Translations under genes and position numbers: made by a program | The notes under the pieces: generated by a model | What the model was told of the DNA's origin: nothing | The model's database searches: none | Seen by the model: only the letters and a program-made list of their open reading frames with translations | Part shown: in pieces, positions 1 to 5,362 of the stretch | How positions within the stretch are numbered: the stretch's first letter is position 1 | How the letters are laid out: each line of letters starts with the position of its first letter | Assembly: GCA_003645915.1 (NCBI GenBank) | Contig: QNDG01000139.1 | Coordinates: forward strand, 1 to 5,509 | Direction of reading: 5' to 3' | Origin: Candidatus Zhuqueibacterota bacterium | GTDB lineage: Bacteria > Zhuqueibacterota > QNDG01 | DNA length: 5,509 nucleotides

Positions 1-2
1 AA

Positions 3-683
3 GGGAAAGGAGAAAATCTGTGGAAGGCTTTGTATGTTGCAAAAGGGGACATAATTGTATATATTGATGCTGACATAAAAAATATTCATCACAGGTTTGT
101 TTACGGGCTTTTGGGACCGCTTTTGACAACAAATCATATTAAATATTCAAAAGCTTTTTATGACAGACCTATAAGTTCCGAAGGAGGCTCTCTCCGGCCG
201 TCAGGCGGAGGGAGAGTTACAGAGCTGGTTATACGACCTCTGTTTTCTCTTTTGTTTCCGGAGCTTACCCAGATAATCCAGCCCCTGTCAGGTGAATATG
301 CTGCATACAGGGAGATTCTGGATCAGATTACGTTCCCCATTGGTTACGGAGTTGAGACAAGCATGTTAATGGATATTTATGAAAAATGGGGACTGAACGC
401 AATTGGACAGGTTGATCTTGATAAAAGAGTCCACAGAAATCAGGATACCCTTGCGCTTGGCAGGATGTCTTTTGGAATTCTGCAGACCTTTTTATCAAGA
501 ATGCAGAAAACCGGCTTTATAGAAATAAACAGAAAGATGTACAGTAAAATGCTTCAGTATCATGCAATGGACAAGGTTTACAAACCAAAGATTTACACAA
601 TCAAAGAGCAGGAGCGGCCTCCAATGGTTCAGATTTCCGATTATCAGGCAAAATTCCCGAACAGAGTTAAGGCAAAGAGTTAA
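3..683 (+). CDS. gpgS: Glucosyl-3-phosphoglycerate synthase (GT81), 5' partial
   Basis: This enzyme transfers glucose from an NDP-glucose to 3-phosphoglycerate, giving glucosyl-3-phosphoglycerate, the first committed step to glucosylglycerate-type compatible solutes; it is expected to be cytoplasmic. The frame is open from the window edge, so 226 C-terminal residues are visible and roughly 100 N-terminal residues of a usual ~320-aa GpgS are missing. Seen directly: a GKGENLW segment (nt 3-23), the GT-A metal-binding motif IDADIKN with DxD at nt 66-74, the acceptor-site loop GGGRVTEL (nt 204-227), QPLSGEYA (around nt 279-302), GYGVE, and RVHRNQ (nt 426-443), whose His is the usual metal ligand in GpgS. 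The combination of DAD, GGGRVTEL and VHRNQ is characteristic of GpgS and separates it from generic GT2 enzymes. The TTG at 30 lies inside the conserved core and is not the start. The gene ends 10 nt before the next gene, so it heads a probable operon. Identification is firm; the activity is inferred from family. Confidence 0.92.
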   Translation, partial: GKGENLWKALYVAKGDIIVYIDADIKNIHHRFVYGLLGPLLTTNHIKYSKAFYDRPISSEGGSLRPSGGGRVTELVIRPLFSLLFPELTQIIQPLSGEYAAYREILDQITFPIGYGVETSMLMDIYEKWGLNAIGQVDLDKRVHRNQDTLALGRMSFGILQTFLSRMQKTGFIEINRKMYSKMLQYHAMDKVYKPKIYTIKEQERPPMVQISDYQAKFPNRVKAKS

Positions 684-693
684 ACCAGCGCGT

Positions 694-2091
694 ATGAAAA
701 TAGCATATCTTCACTTTCATCTTAAAGCCGGAGGCGTTACATCTGTTATTAAACATCAGGTCCAGGCGGTGGAGCCTGATAATGAAACTTTGGTAATATC
801 TTCTTCAGATAAGTGTACATTTTGTAATGGTTCGGCAGTTTGTGTTCCGGAACTGGGTTATGATTCTGATCAGGAAGCACCAGCTAATGCTTTGATGCTT
901 GCAGACAAAATCCAGAAAGCAATTACTGATAAATGGCCTTCCGGGTGTGATGTTCTGCATGTTCATAATCCCACTTTAAATAAAAACAGTTTTCTAATTG
1001 ATGCTCTCAGTATACTGCAGGAGAGAGGTATAAGACTTTTTTTACAGATACACGATTTTGCAGAAGACGGACGCCCCAATGCTTATTATAAAGATCCCTA
1101 TCCGGAAAACGCACATTACGGTGTGATAAACTCAAGAGATTATGCTGTTCTTTTAAAAGCAGGGCTTAAAGAGCAGGGGGTTCACTACGTGCCGAATCAG
1201 GTAGTGCCTTTTCCCGAATGGGAGGTTTCAAACAGCGGGTACATTCTTTACCCTGTCAGAGGCATCAGAAGAAAAAATACAGGAGAAGCAATTCTTCTGT
1301 CTCTTTTTTCGCCCAAAGATCATCCGATAGCAGTAACTCTGCCCCCGAACAGTAGCTGGGAGAAAAAAATTCACAGTATGTGGAGAAATCTGATAAGGGA
1401 CAAGAGACTTAATGTACATCTTGATATCGGACTTAATGAGGATTTTGAAACTCTTGTCAGAACAGCGTATTTTATAATTACAACGAGTGTAAATGAAGGA
1501 TTTGGTTTTGCATTTTTAGAGCCGTGGACAGCCCTGAAGAATGTATTTGGAAGAAGAATTGAACACGTTTGTAAGGATTTTGAAGAGACAGGAATGATTT
1601 TTAACGATTTTTACAGCAGGATCCTTATACCCATAGATTTTTTCGACATGGAAAAATTTTGTTTGAGAAGAGAAGAATTAATTGTTAAATTTGGCAGATT
1701 GTACGGTGTTGAGCCTGATAAACACAGGATAAACAGATCTTCTTATCAGTTATCAGAAAAAGGCCTGATTGATTTTGGAATGCTTGATGAGCAGAGCCAG
1801 AAGCAGGTTATTTTAAATCTTGCAGACAACGAAAAAAAACGGAACAGGATTAAGGCAATAAATCCGCATCTTGAGAAGATGAGAATATCAAAGGAAGATG
1901 CTGAAGTAATTAATGAAAACAGGCAGGTTGTTGTAAGAGAGTACAGCAGGGATAAATACAGACAAAGGCTTCTTGATGTTTATAATAAAGTTATAAACGT
2001 CGATGTTTCTCACTCAATAAACAAAAAGGTTGTTCTTGAATCGTTTTTCAATCCTGTAACTTTCTGTATTTTAAGGTGGCCTGATGTATAA
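694..2091 (+). CDS. Divergent GT-B (GT4-like) glycosyltransferase, role unassigned
   Basis: The 465-aa protein is predicted to transfer a sugar from a nucleotide-sugar donor; the acceptor is unknown. The N-terminus, MKIAYLHFH then KAGGVTSVIKHQ (residues 11-22), is the first beta-strand and GGV loop of a GT-B fold. HVHNPTLNKN (89-98) and LQIHDFAEDGRP (117-128) are N-domain strand/loop motifs. YPVRGIRRKN (186-195) is the linker and basic donor-phosphate site, and ISTS-like TTSVNEGFGFAFLEPW (263-278) carries the E-x7-E motif (E268, E276). About 190 residues follow that motif, roughly twice the usual GT4 tail, and they are charged and probably helical. ATG 694 was chosen because the fold begins there; an in-frame ATG at 562 would only add translated out-of-frame gpgS sequence. 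The Shine-Dalgarno signal is poor (AAAGAG at 674-679, 14 nt away), suggesting coupling to gpgS termination. It overlaps the next gene by 8 nt. Membership of the fold is secure; the substrate is not. Confidence 0.82.
   Translation: MKIAYLHFHLKAGGVTSVIKHQVQAVEPDNETLVISSSDKCTFCNGSAVCVPELGYDSDQEAPANALMLADKIQKAITDKWPSGCDVLHVHNPTLNKNSFLIDALSILQERGIRLFLQIHDFAEDGRPNAYYKDPYPENAHYGVINSRDYAVLLKAGLKEQGVHYVPNQVVPFPEWEVSNSGYILYPVRGIRRKNTGEAILLSLFSPKDHPIAVTLPPNSSWEKKIHSMWRNLIRDKRLNVHLDIGLNEDFETLVRTAYFIITTSVNEGFGFAFLEPWTALKNVFGRRIEHVCKDFEETGMIFNDFYSRILIPIDFFDMEKFCLRREELIVKFGRLYGVEPDKHRINRSSYQLSEKGLIDFGMLDEQSQKQVILNLADNEKKRNRIKAINPHLEKMRISKEDAEVINENRQVVVREYSRDKYRQRLLDVYNKVINVDVSHSINKKVVLESFFNPVTFCILRWPDV
2073..2079 (+). 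promoter_or_regulatory. Ribosome binding site for the HAD gene
   Basis: AAGGTGG lies inside the end of the preceding glycosyltransferase gene, 4 nt before the ATG at 2084. It is close to the AAGGAGG consensus and supports an overlapping start 8 nt before the upstream gene stops. Confidence 0.6.
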
Positions 2092-2938
2092 GTGTGATTT
2101 TGTTGATATTATTAATAAATATTCTACCCCCCTTTATCCGGTTAAAACAGATGTTTCCCCTGTTTTAAAACGATCTGATAAAATAAAATGTGTGATTTTT
2201 GATGTTTATGGTACGCTGATTATCTCAGGTTCAGGCGATATTTCCGCTAACCAGGTAAATCTTTCAGGATCAGAAGAAAGGATAGAAGCTCTTTTAAAAA
2301 GATATTCAATTAAAGCGGATACTGAAGAGCTTCACGTACTTTTTAAAAAAAGAGTTGTCAGTATTCATGAAAATCTGAAAAAACAGGGTGTGGATGTTCC
2401 GGAAGTAGATTATCCTGATGTATGGAAATCTGTAACAGGGATTACAGATCGGAAAAAAATCGAATGTTTTACATTGGAATATGAAATGATTACAAACCCT
2501 GTTTATGAAATGCCCGGAGCAAAAAATATTTTGTCTTTTTTAAAAAAACGCAGTATTTTAGCAGGTATAATATCAAATGCTCAGTTTTTTACTCCTGTAA
2601 TTCTGGAATATTTGCTGGGCAAAGAGATTTATCCGGGGTGTTTTGATCAGAAATTAATTTTTTTATCTTATAAATACAGGCGCGCGAAACCTTCGGAATA
2701 CATATTTAATAAAGCAGTTGAAAAGTTGTCTGATTTCACTATTTCCCCACACCAGGTACTTTATGTCGGAAATGATATGAAATCGGACATAATTCCTGCT
2801 AAAAAATGCGGATTTAAAACAGCGCTTTTTGCCGGAGATAAAAGATCCTTAAGAACAAGAGGTATGGGGATTAACGAAATACTGAAAAATTCCGATAATA
2901 TAATTACGGAGCTAAGCCAGATAAAAGTATGCATTTAA
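2084..2938 (+). CDS. HAD-superfamily hydrolase with DxYGT motif
   Basis: This 284-aa cytoplasmic hydrolase has the full set of HAD motifs. Motif I is FDVYGTL with nucleophile D40, motif II is IISNAQ (S164), motif III is the Lys in RRAKPSEY (K202), and motif IV is VGNDMKSD (D231, D235), which binds Mg2+. About 110 residues between motifs I and II form a helical C1-type cap. In its operon the expected job is removing phosphate from a glycosyl-3-phosphoglycerate, analogous to GpgP or MggB; this is inference from context. Two features are odd. Position +2 after the nucleophile is Tyr42, as in L-2-haloacid dehalogenases, whereas HAD phosphatases normally have Asp there as general acid/base. The nucleophile is also about 30 residues further from the N-terminus than in typical HAD proteins, because of an extension at residues 1-34. 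The start at 2084 has a good ribosome site and overlaps the previous gene. The fold is firm; phosphatase versus other hydrolase is open. Confidence 0.85.
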   Translation: MYKCDFVDIINKYSTPLYPVKTDVSPVLKRSDKIKCVIFDVYGTLIISGSGDISANQVNLSGSEERIEALLKRYSIKADTEELHVLFKKRVVSIHENLKKQGVDVPEVDYPDVWKSVTGITDRKKIECFTLEYEMITNPVYEMPGAKNILSFLKKRSILAGIISNAQFFTPVILEYLLGKEIYPGCFDQKLIFLSYKYRRAKPSEYIFNKAVEKLSDFTISPHQVLYVGNDMKSDIIPAKKCGFKTALFAGDKRSLRTRGMGINEILKNSDNIITELSQIKVCI

Positions 2939-2942
2939 GGAG
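2937..2942 (+). promoter_or_regulatory. Ribosome binding site for the second GT4 gene
   Basis: AAGGAG overlaps the TAA stop of the HAD gene (2936-2938) and sits 5 nt before the ATG at 2948. It is the strongest Shine-Dalgarno in the operon, implying efficient independent initiation of the last gene. Confidence 0.7.
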
Positions 2943-2947
2943 AGAGC

Positions 2948-4219
2948 ATGTATTCAATTAAAAATATCAGGAATATCGGGTTTATATCAACACGGCTGAA
3001 AGGTACTGACGGAGTATCCCTTGAAACGGAAAAATGGGTTGATGTTCTTGAGAAAATGAGATACAACTGTTTTTTCTTTGCAGGAGAAGCTGACTGGCCT
3101 CCGGAAAGAACCATGGTTGAACCTCTTGCACACTATCTTCATCCCAAAATTCAGGAACTTCACAGCCATTTTTTCGGAACAAAAACAAGATCGTACAAAG
3201 TTACGGATAAAATTCATGAACTAAGAGTTATTTATAAAACAGCTCTTTATCAGTTTATTGATGCTTTTAAAATAGATATGATTATTGTTGAAAATGCCTT
3301 GTCAATTCCCGTAAACATACCACTTGGTCTTGCAATTACGGAATTTATTGCTGAGACCAACATTCCTGCAGTTGGCCATCATCATGATTTTTACTGGGAA
3401 CGGGAACGTTTTATGGTCAATTGTGTTAATGATTATATAAACATGGCTTTTCCACCCAGTTTAAATTCTCTTCACCATGTTGTGATAAATACTGAAGCCA
3501 GAAAGATGCTCAGTTACAGAAGAGGTTTGTCATCTCTTGTAATACCCAATGTTTTTAATTATGACAGGGAACCGCCTGGAATTGACGATTATAACAAAGA
3601 TGTACGCCGTGATCTTGGGCTTAATGAAGAGGATATTATTTTTCTTCAGCCTACAAGGATTGTGCAGAGAAAAGGAATTGAGAGTGCTATTGAGGTAATC
3701 CACAGACTTAAAGATTCCAGAATAAAGCTTGTTATAACGCATTCTGCCAAAGATGAAGGAAAGGAGTACTATAAACGGGTTTTAAGTTATGCGGAACTTA
3801 TGGATGTTCCGATAGTTATCAAACCAAGCATTTTTTCTGACAAGAGAAGTACAGGCCCTAACGGCGAAAAAATATACAGCATATGGGATATTTATCCTCA
3901 TGCGGATTTTATTACGTATCCCTCCAGTTACGAAGGATTTGGCAATGCATTTCTGGAAGCTGTGTTTTTTAAAAAACCTATTCTTGTAAACAGATACTCA
4001 ATCTATCAGCAGGATATTGAACCTGTTGGTTTTGAAGTTGTTGCAATGAACAATTATGTAAATGACAGAGTAGTAAAAGAGATAAAATATTTACTGGAAA
4101 ATCCTGAAAAAGTTGATGAAATGGTAGAAAAAAACTTTCATCTTGCATCACGGTTTTTTTCCTATGAAGTTCTGGAACAGAAATTAAAAACAATTCTTGT
4201 TAATTACGGACAGGTTTAA
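2948..4219 (+). CDS. GT4-family glycosyltransferase, candidate mannosylglucosylglycerate-synthase-like
   Basis: The 423-aa protein is a retaining GT-B glycosyltransferase. Seen directly: GFISTRLKGTDGVSLETEKW (residues 11-30) is the N-domain nucleotide/acceptor loop; HHHDFYWERERF (144-155) is a strongly polar, aromatic segment in the inter-domain cleft region; VIPNVF (198-203) ends the N-domain; LQPTRIVQRKGIE (233-245) supplies the Arg/Lys pair contacting donor phosphates; and YPSSYEGFGNAFLEAV (324-339) is the E-x7-E motif (E329, E337) holding the donor sugar. Length and layout are normal for GT4. Linkage to gpgS and a HAD hydrolase suggests it extends glucosyl-3-phosphoglycerate or glucosylglycerate, as MggA/MggS transferases do with GDP-mannose; this is inference, and donor and acceptor cannot be read from motifs. 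It starts 9 nt after the HAD gene with an excellent ribosome site and is the last gene of the unit. Alternatives are a glycolipid or polysaccharide transferase. Confidence 0.85.
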   Translation: MYSIKNIRNIGFISTRLKGTDGVSLETEKWVDVLEKMRYNCFFFAGEADWPPERTMVEPLAHYLHPKIQELHSHFFGTKTRSYKVTDKIHELRVIYKTALYQFIDAFKIDMIIVENALSIPVNIPLGLAITEFIAETNIPAVGHHHDFYWERERFMVNCVNDYINMAFPPSLNSLHHVVINTEARKMLSYRRGLSSLVIPNVFNYDREPPGIDDYNKDVRRDLGLNEEDIIFLQPTRIVQRKGIESAIEVIHRLKDSRIKLVITHSAKDEGKEYYKRVLSYAELMDVPIVIKPSIFSDKRSTGPNGEKIYSIWDIYPHADFITYPSSYEGFGNAFLEAVFFKKPILVNRYSIYQQDIEPVGFEVVAMNNYVNDRVVKEIKYLLENPEKVDEMVEKNFHLASRFFSYEVLEQKLKTILVNYGQV

Positions 4220-4259
4220 CTTTTCATACTTTATTATAAATTTAGATAATTTTTAACGG

Positions 4260-4286
4260 ATTAATATATCCCCCATAGATATTAAT
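4260..4286. repeat. 8-bp perfect inverted repeat, possible operator
   Basis: ATTAATAT (4260-4267) and ATATTAAT (4279-4286) are exact reverse complements separated by 11 nt that include a C5 run. The spacing between arm centres is 19 nt, about two helical turns, as expected for a dimeric repressor or activator site. The arms contain only A and T in an AT-rich spacer, so chance is a real alternative. Confidence 0.35.
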
Positions 4287-4287
4287 G

Positions 4288-4293
4288 TATAAT
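4288..4293 (+). promoter_or_regulatory. Possible sigma70-type -10 box
   Basis: TATAAT matches the -10 consensus exactly, one base after the inverted repeat. No good -35 hexamer lies 16-18 nt upstream: the position is filled by AT-rich sequence within the inverted repeat. If used, transcription would begin near 4300 and give a leader of about 90 nt before the phosphorylase gene, possibly needing an activator at the repeat. Confidence 0.3.
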
Positions 4294-4381
4294 CGGATTT
4301 GATCCTTTTTTGAAAAACCTTAATAAAGGGAATCGTATTTTTATTAATTGATTTAATTTATTAAAGAGATTTATAGGTGAC

Positions 4382-4386
4382 AGGAG
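4382..4386 (+). promoter_or_regulatory. Ribosome binding site fixing the phosphorylase start
   Basis: AGGAG ends 5 nt before the ATG at 4392. It favours that ATG over the in-frame GTG at 4377, which would place this site inside the coding region and has only a moderate AAAGAG (4363-4368) ahead of it. Confidence 0.65.
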
Positions 4387-4391
4387 TTGCT

Positions 4392-5180
4392 ATGGAACAA
4401 ACAGGATCAGGCAGCAGTGTATTTACACCGGAGATGTTTGTAAATAATTTTCTTTCACAAAAAAATATTTCCAAACAGGAAACAGGAATCTCATCAGTTG
4501 TTGTTTTGTCATGGACAGCAGGTGTAATACACTGGTTCGGATCAAAGACAAAAGCAAAAAAGATCAAATCCTGGATATTTTCCAATACATATCCTGTATA
4601 TCAGGCAGAAATTAACAATAAAAAAGTAACGTTTATACAGGTGGGTATGGGAGCTCCTGCAACTGTTGCAAGTATGGAAGAGATGATAGTATGCGGGGCA
4701 GAGGTTTTTATTGGTCTTGGGTGGACTGGTAGTTTAAGAAAGGAAATAAAAACCGGTGATGCGCTTATACCTGTTGAGTGTGTTGTTGAAGAAGGGACAT
4801 CTCCGCACTATGTTCAGGATGCATCATTAATAAAACCTGATAAGGATATTGCAAATATAATAAAAAAAGCCGGTAAAAAGAACGGCTTGAATATTACTCC
4901 AAACATTCAGTGGACAACAGATGCACCTTACAGAGAGCTCAGATCAAAGGTTTATGATTACGGGAACAAGGGAGTTTCCGGAGTTGATATGGAAACTTCT
5001 GCAATGTATGCACTCGGAGTGTTCCGTAAGGTTTCAGTATGTAATCTGCTTGTTGTTAGTGATGAACTGTGGGATACATGGAACCCGAATTTTTATTCCG
5101 CCATACTGAAAGAGTCTTTTGAAAAAGCACAGGATACTGTTCTTGGAGCTGTGGAGGAGATTCTATCTGTTAAAAATTAA
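4392..5180 (+). CDS. Nucleoside phosphorylase-superfamily protein (PNP/UP type)
   Basis: The 262-aa protein belongs to the PNP_UDP_1 superfamily, which cleaves nucleosides with phosphate (purine/uridine phosphorylases) or water (nucleosidases). Seen directly: VGMGAPATVASMEEM (residues 84-98) matches the glycine-rich GMG loop; GLGWTGSL (108-115) corresponds to the usual G-T-A/C-G-x-L strand and turn; GDALIP (122-127) is the conserved GD-ALIP segment; VDMETSAMYAL (198-208) contains the Met-Glu pair that holds the ribose hydroxyls; and VVSDELWD (221-228) contains the base-site Asp (D224) that protonates the purine N7 in PNPs. The N-terminal GDPxR-like phosphate loop of hexameric enzymes is not recognisable; the equivalent stretch is VVLSWTAGVIHWFG (37-50). 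Whether it is a phosphorylase or hydrolase, and the base it prefers, cannot be read from sequence. It is separated by 172 bp from the sugar operon and 182 bp from the next gene, so it is probably its own transcription unit serving nucleoside salvage. Confidence 0.82.
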   Translation: MEQTGSGSSVFTPEMFVNNFLSQKNISKQETGISSVVVLSWTAGVIHWFGSKTKAKKIKSWIFSNTYPVYQAEINNKKVTFIQVGMGAPATVASMEEMIVCGAEVFIGLGWTGSLRKEIKTGDALIPVECVVEEGTSPHYVQDASLIKPDKDIANIIKKAGKKNGLNITPNIQWTTDAPYRELRSKVYDYGNKGVSGVDMETSAMYALGVFRKVSVCNLLVVSDELWDTWNPNFYSAILKESFEKAQDTVLGAVEEILSVKN

Positions 5181-5201
5181 GACCGTTACCCGAAAGAATA
5201 G

Positions 5202-5225
5202 TTTGCAATTATGCGGAGTCTTTTT
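5202..5225 (+). terminator. Weak candidate intrinsic terminator
   Basis: TTTGCA (5202-5207) and TGCGGA (5212-5217) can pair as RNA through six positions, two of them G-U wobbles, around an ATTA loop. Three bases later comes a T5 run (5221-5225). It lies 22 nt after the phosphorylase stop, which is the right place, but the stem is too weak for a confident call. Confidence 0.22.
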
Positions 5226-5311
5226 AATTATAACAAAACCAGCAAAAAATAATTAGAAAGGGTGTTTGAATTCTTATTAATTATCTTTTACCTGAAATTT
5301 TCATACCCTAC

Positions 5312-5325
5312 TTAAGTTTTAAGTT
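5312..5325. repeat. Tandem 7-bp repeat upstream of tfoX-like gene
   Basis: TTAAGTT occurs twice back to back, ending 37 nt before the ATG at 5363, a position where a promoter or regulator site for that gene would be expected. Two copies of an AT-rich heptamer could be chance. The rest of the 5181-5362 spacer shows no gene. Confidence 0.3.
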
Positions 5326-5350
5326 AATAGTTTATTTATTGAATTTTCCA

Positions 5351-5356
5351 AAGAGG
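5351..5356 (+). promoter_or_regulatory. Ribosome binding site for tfoX-like gene
   Basis: AAGAGG stands 6 nt before the ATG at 5363 and fixes that start, which is also where similarity to the TfoX N-terminal domain begins. Confidence 0.6.
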
Positions 5357-5362
5357 ATTAAG

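Larger units (their letters stand above)
4220..4391. other. AT-rich intergenic spacer
   Basis: No coding frame with a ribosome site is visible. The only hairpin just after the operon is an AT-only 5-bp pairing at 4238-4252, too weak to call a terminator. The middle of the spacer carries an inverted repeat and a TATAAT hexamer, listed separately. Small pairings such as GGAT-ttg-ATCC (4295-4305), followed by a T-run, are also too weak to call. Confidence 0.6.

Noticed and set aside
30..32. TTG as the start of gpgS
   Set aside because: The frame is open to the window edge and conserved GpgS sequence (GKGENLW) lies before it, so the gene is truncated by the window.
188..216. GC-rich imperfect hairpin (CTCTCTCCG against CGGAGGGAGAG)
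   Set aside because: It encodes the conserved glycine-rich acceptor loop of GpgS and has mismatches and wobbles; codon constraint explains it.
562..693. In-frame ATG at 562 extending the first GT-B transferase by 44 residues
   Set aside because: The extra residues are an out-of-frame reading of the gpgS 3' end with no fold features; the Rossmann-like start MKIAYLHFH at 694 is the natural N-terminus.
1228..1419. Minus-strand open frame
   Set aside because: It is antisense to a well-supported transferase gene and has no recognisable domain.
2982..3217. Two overlapping minus-strand open frames
   Set aside because: Both are shadows of the second GT4 gene and have no family resemblance.
3530..4193. 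Minus-strand open frames at 3530-3742 and 3978-4193
   Set aside because: Both are antisense to the conserved C-terminal half of the GT4 gene and show no recognisable domain.
4238..4252. Possible terminator after the sugar operon
   Set aside because: The stem is five A-T pairs only, with no G-C content, so it would not be stable enough to call.
4377..4391. GTG at 4377 as the start of the phosphorylase gene
   Set aside because: The ATG at 4392 has AGGAG at ideal spacing; the five added residues contribute no recognisable domain sequence. The GTG cannot be fully excluded.
4361..4585. Minus-strand open frame across the phosphorylase start
   Set aside because: It overlaps the 5' end of a convincing gene and its ribosome site, and has no recognisable domain.
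4921..5109. Plus-strand open frame inside the phosphorylase gene
   Set aside because: It is an alternative frame over the conserved VDMET and VVSDE motifs.
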